This document shows, one piece after another, positions 22,329 to 35,143 of a stretch of DNA of 64,000 bases. The notes under the pieces are model-generated. The model was not told where the DNA came from, made no database searches, and saw nothing but the letters and a program-made list of their open reading frames with translations. Origin of the DNA: Pholiota molesta (Eukaryota > Basidiomycota > Agaricomycetes > Agaricales > Strophariaceae); NCBI GenBank assembly GCA_014925825.1, contig JACGCK010000006.1, positions 310,001 to 374,000 of the forward strand, given 5' to 3'. The first letter of the stretch is position 1, and every line of letters starts with the position of its first letter. A program made the translations under genes and the position numbers.

Positions 22329-25227
22329 TCAGAAACAAGTGAGGGTCGGAAGTCGGAAGTGGCAGCAGTGGCGGCGCGGTCAAACACGATCTAAACACGA
22401 TCAGCCAAAATAGGCAGTTGATAAAGCCAAGTTCAAGCGCTCAATAAATGGTGCTAATTTCGAACTGAGCTATCCAAGCTGAGCAGCTTGAATATATCGC
22501 TTATCTCTGACTAGTATTTATCGATATTTCAACATGGAATGCAGGCCCAAAGGTGGCAGACTTCTGGGGAATTGCTGGGAATGAACTAAAAAGTCAAGAA
22601 AAGTTGCAAGTTGCACAATGTAGATGAGTTGCAGCGCTGAGCGGCACAAAATAATGGAGGTGTTCACTCAGCATTCAATACATCACTTAGTGCCGTCTTG
22701 GTGCCATCCAATTATCTAACAATCATATTGATCCTCTCTTTTTTTCTCATCTCAGATATCTAATAGTCTAATAGGCGAACACACCTTTTGACCCTTTACA
22801 ACAATTTTTATCTTTAAACTTCCCTTGTTTTATAGAATTTTGATAGAACTTAGATGAGGACTTAGATTAGGTCTCTGCTGTGGTCAATAACCAGCGCAAA
22901 GGAAAAGGTAAGTGGCCCATTGCAAGTAAGTATGTGAAGTCGCAGAATCCTTGCGATTTTGTCCTCCGTTTCTCGCACAGCAATCTGTCACAAGCGACAC
23001 AAGCTCTATACATACACGTCGTCTATGCCAAAAAGAGGCCATCCCCGGGCATTTAGTTGCAGCTTGCAATGATCATCGACTCGGATCTCAGGACTTACAA
23101 CTTAAAACAGAGGTAGTACATAGTATTACACCATGGTTCGGTATTACAACGCTTTTGAATGATTCTCACAAGTTTGTTCATGTCTTTTTCTTATGTATTT
23201 ATAGGACATATTTTTGGATTTTTCTGTGCAGATTTCGAAGTCCCACTGTCACTTCTGGGCTCAATTCTGCTCAATTGCACTGTGGTAGTAAACATCGAAC
23301 ACAGCTAATTCTAGCGCGCCAAGGTAAAGGCATTCAGCGGCTTTACCTTGCATATCTGCAAGAAGCTGCTTATCTTGGCGATGTCAGTTACAATCTACTC
23401 GGCTTCGGACGCTGAATAACATTTCGCAAGCCCTTCCATGAGATACTCAAATTTTTGTATTGTTTTTGTATCAGAAAAAAAAAGTTTCCAACTTCTTCGA
23501 TTACAAACCGGTTTCATTACGGTCTCGTAAATAATTTAATATCCAATATCTCAACACAACATTAACCCTCCCTAGCCGCCATACAACAGTGATGGTGACC
23601 CTATAAATTATGCAGAGACCTAGCAGGAAGATTTATTGGTGTGACATCGCAATTGTAGAGAGGAATCTCAGCGAATAGCTTTGAAGCGCGGAGAGCTTCA
23701 CAAAACCCCGTTTCTCGGAAATTGATTTCTTCTCCTTTTGACCTTCATGACATTCTGCACGGAGCCTGAAGGCGGGCGCGCATCCGCTTTAATGGCATTA
23801 TGGTACACTTCATATTCCTCTTCATTATGGGATGTAATAAGTAGCTGTAACCGATTCAATTATCTACTAATAATATAGTATACTATGCCGGGAGCACCAT
23901 ACTACCTGCATCTCTAATGGAAGCTTCGCTGCCATCGATGCACAGCCTTTGTGCGTATCCGAGTCAGTTTCTTCAATACGGGCAGATAACGCGACTTAAT
24001 TATGGCAGACCACGATATTTATTGTCGATCATTTGACGACATAGTAATGGATATATCGGACCAGGCTGGAGCGGAGGGGTATAACCGGTATAACGGATAA
24101 ATAAGGACATCTGATACTTTTGACAAGTTCGGGGAATAATATTTCCGTTGATGCATGGAGTTCACTGTTCAACTACCTTTCCACCGATGTCTTGGCATAA
24201 TATTACGAGAGATGTAGCTATCTCCGTATAGAAATTTTTCTGCGTAGTTTGGTGCGAGTTCAAGTTGAGTGAGAGCAAAGTATGTAAAGGTGATAAATCA
24301 TTGCTTTCCATGCTGCGCTATCAGGAAGATACAGTAGCCAAGATCTAGGATCAGTTTATATTTATCTTAAAATTTTATTCTCTCTTCTACCTCAAGCCAT
24401 ACCCATTCTCTGCATAAGGAATAAGACAACTCTCCCATCAAGACATACACATTAACAGAGCCGCAAGTAGTTGGGAGCTTTATTGTGTTATGGGCTGTAT
24501 TGAGCTAGTGGCTATGATTGCACTTTTATTTTTGAGAAGCATAGAAACCTGTTTATATGCCTATGCCTGTGAGTTTAATGCATACTTAATTTTTGCCGGG
24601 GAACCAGTGGTGCTGCATGTCATAAAAATTGCAGATAGAGAGTCTCCATCCTGGCTTCTATTGGATTGAAAGACATTGTTGTATATAATGGCATTGTACT
24701 CCGGACTTCGTCAGTTTCCTTGAGTAGTACACGTTGAGTACACAGCTCTTTTGAGGTTACCGAACGGTCTTAAGATAGAAAACGTGCCACACAAGTTTCG
24801 ATCTGCCAAGCACTTTTCGGCAGCTGTATAAATCTGGTTTTTTTTATAAACCTTACTGGCTTAAGTACTTAATAGCACATATTTAAAGCTACGAGTCTAA
24901 GACCAGGCATTATGATGCCTGAGATCTTCGGTAGATTCCGGTTATATGTTCAATCTAGTATTTAACATATAAATTAACCTCCAGAAATAGATAGACTTTT
25001 AGAGCAACTGAGTGGAGACCATAACTGGTGAATGTCAAATGTCTTTTTATCCTGCTACTCATGGAGTGTAATTTCGCATGGCTAATTCCTAGATTGACAC
25101 CAGGGTATATTCTACGATAAAGAGCCACATAAAACAATACAGCGAAATAAAATCTATTGCCGACGACCAGTGTAAAAAATAGCTAGAGCGTCTGTATGAA
25201 TAAATTTGAACGTTAGCTCCTGCATCA
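22329..25227. other. Long gene-poor interval (2.9 kb)
   Basis: Between APC8 (divergent upstream side) and the Zn2Cys6 gene. AT-rich, stop codons in all frames. The longest ORF is 154 codons on plus at 22951-23415, with no recognisable motif and aromatic/hydrophobic composition unlike its neighbours. Small direct repeats lie near 22340-22400 (CGGAAGT twice, AAACACGATC twice). I see no transposon ends or repeats long enough to name. Confidence 0.55.
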
Positions 25228-26628
25228 CTATCTGCGAAGTGGTTCCCAGGTCATGAAGGAATCGTCAAGCGAAGGTGGAGAATTTGGGTTGGCAGGCATA
25301 ATATCCCATGGGCGACCACTTGGCATGGATCCTCTTGGTTGAGTCATTCGTTGCGCGAACAGTTGAGGGTGATAGGACGTATGGATAGACGGCTGAACTC
25401 GCTCAGAAGGACTGCTCGACATAGCGCTTAGCATATTCCTGAGAAACAGAATCTTTTAGCTCAATACAAAATCGATATAGATGGATATAATTACGTCGTG
25501 AAGGAATCCAACTCTAAGACTCGTTGATGAAGTTGGCAAAAGCCTCCTAACTGATGGATGGAGACCGCCTGAGAACATCAGAGGCTTTCCTTAGCCTGAC
25601 TGAGAGTTCAAGCATATTGTTGTAGTTCGTCGTCTCTTGGACACAGCCGCAATGCCCACTTTGTTTATTGTATCCGGTTTCTGGTAAGAGAGAGAAGGAA
25701 GAGTTGTCGTCGACGCCCATTATCGCCGGATAATTCATGAACAATGAGGCCAAATCGTAGTCTTGAAGAGAGCCTTGACCCGCGATACCAGCTGGCGAAA
25801 ATGAATAATCATCTGTAGGCGTCATAAGCCCTGGCGATGAGCTAGTCAAAGGGGAGCTTGGACTAAGGGGAGATCTCATTCGGTGCGAGTCGGGGAGTTG
25901 GAGGTGAAGTGAACTGTTAAAGGCGTTTGGATGCAGTGAGCTACTGCGGTTTGAAGACGAATCTCCCTTCTCAGAAGACGAAGACGACATCGGCGGGGAA
26001 GGTGCATTTGAAGGACATGATTCATCGCTGCTTCCCTGAGGTCGAGTATGCCATTTTTCGAATTCTTCCCCAGCCCGGTAGATTGGGTCCAGCGGGGGTG
26101 AGGTTTATTTTTCAGCTGTTACAATTCTCTTCGTTATTTCACTAATTTTAAGGTGTCAAATATCAAACAAACCTCCCGAATCACTCCCTCAAGTTCTGCT
26201 ACTCTTTTAAGTAGCCTAGAGCTTTCGTCCTGGGTGTCTGTCCTTTGGCTAGGATCGTCGACCTCATAAACACATAGCCCTGTCTTGGTAAAGCTTCGGT
26301 AAATCGACTTGGCGCCTGACCGGAACATACGTACAAGTCCGAGTTGGGTACATCGTGCACAAGCAGGACGTTTTCTGTCGCACTGGAGCATCGTGTTTGT
26401 GTCACTGCCTGCATAGTGGACGAGCAAAGACAGTGACTCACCATGCGTTTGGAAGTGTGGCAATTCAAACACGATTGAGTGGTCCTATTACGACGTCTAA
26501 AGGAAGGTTAGACTGACCTACTAGAGTGTCAACGAGGAAGGGCGTCACCTTTTACGATGGTCACCATCGGGAGCAGGTGTAGAGTCAGAAATACTCTTTT
26601 TCTTGCGGGAAGTGACCTCTGACGACAT
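25228..26628 (-). CDS. Small Zn(II)2Cys6-domain protein, putative transcription factor
   Basis: Starts at 26628 (MSSEVTSRKKKSIS). Exon 1 joins as AAA AG/A CGT to give KRRRNRTTQSCLNC. The zinc cluster is spread over three exons: CLNCHTSKRM, then CDRKRPACARCTQLGL, then GLCVYEVDDP, spacing C-x2-C-x6-C-x6-C-x2-C plus a final Cys. A heptad-like segment follows (SSRLLKRVAELEGVIREV), then a Ser/Pro-rich region with acidic and aromatic patches. The last exon ends MTWEPLRR at 25228. There is no Fungal_trans middle region, so this is a short DNA-binding regulator of a type common in agaricomycetes. Target genes unknown. It stands alone between two non-coding gaps. Confidence 0.75.
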
Positions 26629-29010
26629 TTCAATAAGTAGAAGAGATGTTGCTGGTTTGGTTTGGATAGAATACAAACAGAGCTCAAGCAGCAGTGGCAC
26701 ACTTTATAGCATTGGTATTTGTAGCCTTCGAGTGGCTTGGCTCCCCGATTGCTGTATAAATTTGGAACCCTCGCTAATTGTCGCGAGATCGAAATCAAGG
26801 TTTCCCAACTGAAGGAAATGGTGCCAGCCAAGTGGCAGCCTTGGGCAATGTACTTTGGGCTGGGCTGTAAAACCTTCCATGATCTCGGTAACTGAAGATC
26901 AGAATATACGCAGTACTAGTACGTGAGAAATGTATGGAAATCACACACCATCTGACATTTTCCACACTGTAACGCTAACGCCAACGTTCTTGTGGCTTCA
27001 TCGGATAGGGACCGGAGACAGCCAGATCACTGTTACGAGATACCGGAGGAGAAATTATCAAGACAGTCCGTAGCGAAGCTGAGTATAGAGAAATGAAGTT
27101 GACTAGAATATGGCATCCCACAGACGGATTCTCTTGCACCACTGACCAATCCCGCGGATTGTATAGAGCCAAAGCTGACACAACCTACCATCGGATTCAG
27201 CCTTTGATACTTTAGACGTGCAAAAACCACAGGTGAGTGTACAATTGCAATTGGGTCGATTCTTGACGTGACAAAATATGAAATGGGTGGCAGAGCTTGA
27301 GGTGTATCATGTTTCGTGGAAGATAAGAGCTAGAGTTCATAATTGCGCCCAAAGACCTTCCGGAATCCGCAGTCCCAATGAATTAGCGTAACATGACGCT
27401 GTTTCAACTTTCAGGATTCAGAGGACTCACGGTCTTACACACGTTAGAAGATTCTGGATTACACGAAGCCATGGATAACTCGGTTAAAGATAAGAAGGTC
27501 CATGCTGGCCATGGGCAACTTGGTTGATGAGCGATTGTCACTGGAGAATCAAGATCTTCCTAGACTCACGTTCGTGCAGCGTCCGTGCGATACGTAGGTG
27601 GCGTTTTTGAGTTGTTCGCTTGGCAAATCTGATTGGGCAAGACCGAGGATTGTATGCCTATTTCAGTAAGTATGATGTCTCGAGGCTTTGATTGGCCACT
27701 CTGGCCCAATCTAAGATTGATAGTGGCTTGGAAAAAAACGTGGAAGCAGAACCTGGAAACGGCCGCCAGTGGGTATTATCTCCGTCTACTTTCATTCATA
27801 ATTGATTTGCTTGGCAAATAATCTGCGACTACATATTCGTTAACACTCCATTAAACGTCATACTGTAGCGGCCAAGCGCACTAACCTTAGAAGTGGGAAA
27901 GAATCAGGAAAGGTTGCAAGCTGCATTGACATATCAGCTCGCCAGGCAGATCCAACTGAGTCCGCCAGTTTTTAGAATGGTCAACCGGAGGTTTCTCTTC
28001 TGCAGAGAACATCAGTCCACAAAATCTACACTTTGATCATTCGATAGGGTTTTCAAAGATTCCCACCTTGAAACTATTAGAGATTCGCCTTCGTAGAATA
28101 TTGAAAGCCTAGCATTGCAGCCGCATACCTTAATCAGGTACCAAAAGGATAAGGGACTACCCTCTTCTTCCATTGGACATTTCCAAGTTTATCAGGCTAT
28201 GTTTAGGCTTTGAGCATTTCCCAAGATAACCAGTGCGATTGTTGTTAACATTTCTAGACACTGGAAGATTGTACGGTCACCTACATATGTCGCGGTTCTA
28301 CGCGCATGGTGGTGCTATCGGAACCTTGTTCATATGCACTTTAATCGGATTCCTATTCGATGGAGCGGTTCCTTGCGATATGCTTGGAGCGAGAATGCCG
28401 TCGTATCAACTACTTGGGTCCTAATAGAATTACGCAGCGTACGCGCGCTCTAGAACTGTTCTTCGAAGGATCCGAGTTATAAGTAGTGCCTGCCCGACTG
28501 GGGTAAAACAGTATCAGAATAAGCCTCCCAATGTTTGCACCATATGCCTCAGAACGCATTGGAGACCTTTTCTAATACCAACATCAGCACCTGTGTGAGA
28601 AGATGAAAGGGATACTAACGATTATAAATAAAACCTGTGTATAAACTTTGAAATTGAGCACACTCATTGAAAGTTATGTGGCGTTTTAGATCGGTCAATT
28701 GGCCGAGTCCGCGCAGCAAACTCCTTCAAACTCGACGTGAGAGGGAGAGGGAGCTGTTTTCCACAGATTTTGGCCACTGCGCAGCAACACGGGCGTTACC
28801 AGACCAATGGCAATTCTCACACAAGGTGCTTTCCCTGATGTTGTCCTGAAACGCGCAGCATCCAATGCGACAAAAATGATTCCTTGCCAGTCTAAGAAGT
28901 TTCTGAGAAAAGAACAGATACAATTAACGTGAAAATATATTGGCCACTGAGGATGCTAACATTGTTAACCAAATTTGGAACAGACGAGGAAAAGATCTCC
29001 ACTTGGCAAA
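26629..29010. other. Gene-poor interval (2.4 kb)
   Basis: Only short ORFs of 60-70 codons in mixed frames and strands, none with recognisable motifs. It should include the promoter of the Zn2Cys6 gene on the left and the 3' end of the carrier gene on the right. No terminal repeats or tRNA seen. Confidence 0.55.
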
Positions 29011-30256
29011 TCATGCGAAGGTACTGCCCAAGCCACCCAAAAGAGTAACCCACCAGGCACGATATAAGGCCATTAATCCCTCTTCGTCGATGATTCGTTT
29101 GGCACAATCAACAAGGCCAAGGTACGGGTCCCTCTCATTGCGCAACCTTCATAAAACATAAATAAAAGTAAATGAGTTATGAGGTATGACATTTGGTTAT
29201 CTCCAACTCACCCAATCACATCCTCTTCAGCGCCGGCATATTCAGCAGCATCATCACCATCACCATTAACCTCTTGGGCAACTGAGTTATATTCCGCGGA
29301 TGCGTGGTTGCGTTGGATAGCAAGTCTTGTTGCAATTACTTCTAAGGGTGTGAGGATCGCTATTGCTGCGAAGAGAAAGATGAGGTATATAGCCAGTTTC
29401 CACATTGATATGTCGGATGGAGAGACAACAGGTCGAGACATCTTGGGCAATAGCAATCGACGTAATGGTCCCAGGATCAACACAATCACAGCGATATGGC
29501 TCATCTCAGCCGCCATTAGTCCTGGGGTGAAATAGAGAATCCATGGACGGCGACGTTCAGTGGGTGTGAGTAGTGTACGCCACGACCCTTCAGGTCGAAA
29601 TAATCCAATTTGTGAGGCGTAGTTATTGCCCTAATATTTGTTAGTGTATATAATCATACTTCAGAAATATGGCATACCTATATGTCAAAATGGACGTCGG
29701 TAATGATATAACCATCATTGCAATGCTATAGAACAATGTTCCCTGGAGCATGTTAATACCGGTTGTAGTAGTCAGTGAGTTAAACGCACTATGACTCCGG
29801 TCTCTGGTGCTCTGTATTTTCCGTGACGTGGTTGTTCAGTATCCACTGCCAAAAGAATTACAATGCTAACAACGAGAGTGCTGATCGCGGTGGGCACTGA
29901 ATACAAATAAGTTAAGGCAAAAGGCGAACATGACAATCTTCTACATACTCAATCCTTTGTAAAGGCCTGGTAAACCCTGTCATCATAAAAATAAATCATG
30001 GTCGCTATACCTAGGAAATGGCATGACTGACCTCAATACGGTAAACTCGGCTGAACATTTGGAAGTATGAATTCACAACAGGCCCTGTGTGCGCAGCAGC
30101 TCCGCCTTCCGAGTCAAGCTGGAGACCTTTCGGATTATAGTTCGCTCGGAATCGAACCAGAACGCCCGTAAGAGGAACAATGATGGCCAGAGAAACAACC
30201 ATAGCCAGGAAGAGGACCACCACGGGTGGTGGGCCAACATATATTTCGTCGTCCAT
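29011..30256 (-). CDS. Divergent mitochondrial-carrier (SLC25)-like membrane protein
   Basis: Starts at 30256 (MDDEIYVGPPP) and stops at 29011-29013 (GGLGSTFA, stop). It has about five or six hydrophobic segments. Repeat-like elements resemble SLC25 modules: IVPLTGVLVRFRANYNPKGL with a degenerate signature, RVYRIEG, then PLEVIATRLAIQR with the P-x-E-x-x-x-R form, and finally YLGLVDCAKRIIDEEGLMALYRAWW, the usual end-of-repeat shape. The first repeat lacks the acidic residue after Pro, and a Glu/Asp/Ala-rich loop interrupts the last. This suggests an outer-membrane or non-classical carrier (compare Ugo1 and MTCH proteins) rather than a standard inner-membrane transporter. Substrate unknown. Confidence 0.65.
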
Positions 30257-31072
30257 ATAGTACAGAGTGGCTCACAGCAGTGGCAACGAGTATAAGTTTG
30301 TGAGCTGAACGTTAGTGTCGTGGCTTCAAGGGGTGGACTGCGGATGGACGTTAAAAGCAAGAGGCTGAGTGAGTAGTAGGCGCTGATGGCTGCAATGTCA
30401 TCGGCAATGGCGGTAGCTGTGATTCAGTCACATGATGGCTTTAGTCACTTTCAAGTTCCGAAACTTTAAATTATGCCACAAATAAATACCATTTCGGGAA
30501 GGCATTTCTAATTTGCGATAGCTTTATGAGCAAATAGATGACAGGGACTCAATAAATTTCATGTTATTTTCTTATTCTAGACAGTTAGGCCCTATTATGT
30601 TACATGGCGGAGTGCAAATCTTTGTCTAGTAATACTTATCAGAAGGTTCAAGCCTGGGTTCAAGGATCCCTTTCGATTATTCGACTGTGTGAGCACCTTC
30701 CAAAATTCAAGGTATCGACGGTCTCCGAGTCGTATCAAAGAGTTTACAATTTCATGCACTAATTATCGAGATAACAGGATCGTACTCTTTAGCACAAAAA
30801 TTGTCAGTCGGTGGGTTGTAATAAATCATGATTAATAAATATCAGCCTGACTCTAACCTTTAGAAAATTATGGGCAGCATATTCGAGTGTATTGGACAGA
30901 TTGAGGGAAATCTAGTGAAATTGTGGTACTTGTTGGGTACATGGGTTGGATATTTGATTCTCCGACAAGCTTGTACAATCATACTCGCCTCCCCTTCGTT
31001 GGTTGGCACCATCATCTATACTGTCTCTACCCTCACTCGTACATTCCTCTATTCTTCTGCCTAAATCCCCTC
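30257..31072. other. Divergent promoter region, carrier / FUN30
   Basis: 816 bp between two divergent starts. AT-rich, with no coding signal. The pyrimidine-rich 31000-31070 stretch directly upstream of the FUN30 start looks like a fungal 5' leader. Confidence 0.55.
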
Positions 31073-34000
31073 ATGCTATCTGCTTCCGAGTCAACAGCGG
31101 AGAACAAAGTCAGCGCCTTTCGTATATTATTATATTTGCTGTATCTGACAATGTGCATTCTTCAACTAGCGAAATGCATTAGACCAGCTACGATTCCGCA
31201 AGAGCCGTCTGGCAAATCGTATCCAGCCTTCTGCGTCAACATCTTTAATACCTTCCGACTCTTCTACTCAACCCACATATCCCATTCCGCCCACACAGTC
31301 AAGAGATGCAACGGTGCCTTCTCGGTTTTTCCCTACCACACCATCCTCGTTTGGCAATGTTCTTGTTCCAAATTCAAGTCCTATATCGCCAGAAGTGCCT
31401 GTATCGAAACCATACCAGCCTTATGGACATCAATCTCGTCCTGAATCTTCGTCTTCATCTAATTTACTCTACTCCAGTGCATGGACGCAGAACAATTCCA
31501 ATTTCGCTTCGGACCCTTTGAGTGCGCCAAGTGGATTTGTTTCTAATGGAGGAACATCTAACGCGTCATTGCGTCGCCAATGGAGTGCAGATGAACCGGC
31601 GAGTTATGTGGATGAACCTCCTCGCAAAAAGGTAAACCGTGGCACATCGGAAGACGCGTTCGTGGTTCCAGAGTCTCCTCCTCCAAATATTTCTCGCAAT
31701 GGGAAACGGCGACTTGGGCAAACCATCAACGCCGATTCTATGTCTATTTCTTCAGATGATTCTCTTCCGGAACCAAGTCAAATTCTTGCTGGACCGTCAA
31801 AACCCCGCCTCACTAAAACTCGGCCGAGTCCATCTCAGGAACCCCCTCCGTCTGATCAACCGCCAACGGACAAAGAATTCATTAGCTTTCGAATTATTAA
31901 TCCCTCTGAATCATCTGCGCGCGTTCAAGCTGCCTGGACTCAAGCCGGTGGAAACGCGACCAGAGCTGCACAGCTATTATCTGACTCTTCGTGGTCCACT
32001 ACGTCACCAGCTTCTTCTGCGTCTGAACCAGTGGTGTCCGGTCGAGTGAAAGAATTCGATGAAGTACTCAAGGCTCAAAGGGTAGCAAATAAGGAGAAGG
32101 GGAAAAAGTCCATGATATATGCCAACCGACCTATATTGGAAACGAAAGCGCCTTCGACACCTCCCATAACTAAGCCTCGCCTTGACTTGGCTACCTCTGT
32201 TCCTGCGACACCTGCTTCTCCATTGACGCCAGCCATCAAAGCTCCCCAAAGGAAGCGAGTGAAGAAGCTTGTAATTCAGTCCGATTCTGAATCCGCCTTC
32301 GAGGATTCGGACGACGATTCCCGCCCGTCGAAACGCGAGCGCTCTGAAAATGCTTATGAATTGAGAGCTTTAGATTATCTCAGTACATCAATTCCCGAAG
32401 CATTGCAAGAACTGACTGGTAAGTTTATCCACGGTTTCCCTCACAATCCAAGTTCAATTCTGCCCTTCAACTAGGTTGCACCTCGGAACAAGCCGCAACT
32501 ATCATTTCCTTTCGACCCTTTAGCTCTGTGGAAGATGTCAAGACTAAGCTTGGACAGGGCAAGAAGAAAGTAGGGCCGAGTGGCCTCAGTCCTCGAATGT
32601 TCGAAGATTGTGCAGAAATACTGAGAGGTTACGGAGCTGTTGACACCGTCCTTGAAGATTGTGAACGCATTGGCGCTAGTCTTCGTACTACCATCGCTTC
32701 ATGGAGCACGAGTAACAACGATTCTGAAACAACTGCTGAGGATGGAGGTGTCAACCTAGTATCCCTTGCACCATTATCAAAGCGCAAGGCCCAAAATTAC
32801 CTAACCACCCAACCGAAATTGCTGTCTAAGAACGTGTCATTGAAAGAATATCAACTTCTGGGAGTGAACTGGCTTAATCTGTTGTATCGCAGTAATCTAA
32901 GCTGTATACTCGCTGATGAAATGGGTATGTATTGTCAGAATGTTATACGTGTGAAGATGACTTATTCTTCTCTAGGCCTCGGCAAAACCATCCAAGTTAT
33001 AAGTTTCTTCGCATATCTCAAAGAACAAGGAGGAAAAGGCCCACATCTTATCGTAGTGCCGTAGGTCACGATCATCCATTCTATATCATTGACTTATACT
33101 CTCCTCAGATCGTCGACGCTAGAAAACTGGTGCAGAGAATTTGCTCGATTTGCCCCTTCGATTGTCGTCCAAACATACTACGCCGACAAGAATCAACGGC
33201 CATATCTTCGACAAACTCTGTTGGATACTCAGAGAAGCACTAACAGGACATCAGAAGGCTGGGAAGTCTTGATTACAACGTACAACTTGGCTCAAGGCGA
33301 TGACCGGGATCGGAAATTCTTCCGCAAGATTGAGTGGGATGTGAGTACTTTGCTTGCTTTGCAAGCCAGCTCTGATGACCTTCACACGTAGTGTTGCGTT
33401 TATGATGAAGGCCATGTCCTAAAGAACTTTCAGTCACAGCGGTACCAATCGTTGCTGAAGTTTGGGTCTAATTGGAGACTTCTCCTGACCGGAACACCTT
33501 TGCAGAATAATTTGCAAGAACTTGTGGTAAATATCTCGAGTTACATGATTTTAATGATAATTGACTATCTTTCCGCAGTCATTGCTCAACTTCATATTAC
33601 CCAAACAATTCGCTGGTTCACTAGAATCATTGCGGGCTATCTTTAAAGTAAAAGGAGATACCAAAGTTACCCTCCTCTCTCAAGAGCGTATCTCCAGAGC
33701 GAAAAAGATGATGACACCTTTCGTCCTACGCAGACGAAAAGATCAAGTACGTGTTATCAGTTACAGTTTCACACAACCTCATCTCTCTCCAGGTATTAAA
33801 GGATTTACCAAACAAATCTGAGCGTATCGAATGGTGTGACATGACCGATTTGCAACGATCTATATATCGTGAAACCCTGCAACGCTCTCGCAAGACAATC
33901 CTCGAAGCTGAAGTCGACGATTCGGATGCAGCTCCCTCAGCCAAACCCTCAAACAAATCGCGTCCAGCTCCCCGCCAGAAAGATAAACTGTACTCCGAGA

Positions 34001-35034
34001 ACAGTTCAAACGTTTTAATGGACCTTAGGAAAGCAGCTTCCCATCCTATGCTTTTCCGTACTCGTTTCACGGACGAAACATTGACGGGAATCACGAAACA
34101 ACTCTTAAAGGAAGCCGATTTCAAGAAACGTGGGGCGATTTTCGAACTTGTCAAGGAAGATATGTCGGTCATGACGGACTCAGAACTCCAAGTATTCTGT
34201 GCATCATACAAGGTTCGTCCTCTTATCTACCATCCCTTTAACTATCAATGAAAGTTTCTCCAAGTCCACTCGGAAGTACCTTCAGGATCAAGAATGTTAT
34301 GTAGATGCTGGAAAAGTGAAAGTGCTTTTGAATTTACTTGATAACTATGCCCAACAAGGACGCAAGATTTTGATATTCTCGCAGGTTGGTTGTTCATCTT
34401 GAAATAATATGAAAGCGCTTTATATAACGGAAGCCCACAGTTTACCCAGATTCTGGATATCCTTCAAGTCATCTTGGATAACCATAGCATGAAATTTCTG
34501 GTCCTCACTGGAAGTACTCCTGTTGACGTTCGACAGTCACTTGTGGACGAATTTACGGAGGATGAATCTATTTCTATCTTCCTTCTATCAACAAAGGCTG
34601 GTGGTAAGTACGGGGCTGTCATACTATGTCGGTATTCACTGTTATTACAGGTATGGGGATCAACTTGACAGCTGCTTCTGTTGTCATCATGTATGTGTTC
34701 CTTCGAAGAGTCATCATATTGTATGCTAAATTCCGACCTTAGGTTTGACCAAGATTTCAATCCGCATAACGATCGACAAGCTCAAGATCGAGCCTATCGC
34801 ATAGGACAAAAGAGAGACGTAGAAGTGGTGAAGCTTATATCGAAAGGCACCATCGAAGAAGACATGCTTCGTCTTGGAGAGACCAAACTTGCCCTCGATG
34901 AAGCTGTTGCTGGCGACACTGATGAGAAGGAGGAGAATGCTCCTGAGCGGGCCATGAAGACCTCCCTTATGAATGTTCTTAGAGAACAATTCGAAAGAGA
35001 GCAAACTACGAACGGGAAACCTTTGAAGCGATGA
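31073..35034 (+). CDS. FUN30: SNF2-family chromatin remodelling ATPase Fun30/SMARCAD1
   Basis: I start at 31073 ([12 protein letters not shown]), a 12-codon exon spliced across about 60 nt to [13 protein letters not shown]. Stop TGA at 35032-35034. The N-terminal half is disordered, with a CUE/UBA-like helix pair ([21 protein letters not shown]). A conserved [14 protein letters not shown] segment follows. The ATPase core has motif I DEMGLGKTIQ, motif II DEGH (the SMARCAD1/Fun30 variant of DEAH), [11 protein letters not shown], and in the helicase-C half [14 protein letters not shown] and QDRAYRIGQ. Fun30 slides or evicts nucleosomes and acts in heterochromatin silencing and DNA end resection. 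About ten short introns. The upstream exon is plausible but unproven. Confidence 0.93.
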
Positions 35035-35143
35035 GATTCGATGACGAGGACAGAGGACAATTTCAGTTAGATTTCCTAACCTATTATTCATCTGCAGTCT
35101 GTAACATTTTTTGGAAACTCAGATTTTGCTTTGCGTAAAATGA

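Noticed and set aside
22951..23415. 154-codon plus ORF in the APC8 upstream gap
   Set aside because: No domain, no family resemblance, uneven composition; kept only as a note in the gap entry.
30640..30680. tRNA B-box-like GGTTCAA motifs
   Set aside because: No matching A box, no cloverleaf that I can fold; treated as chance.
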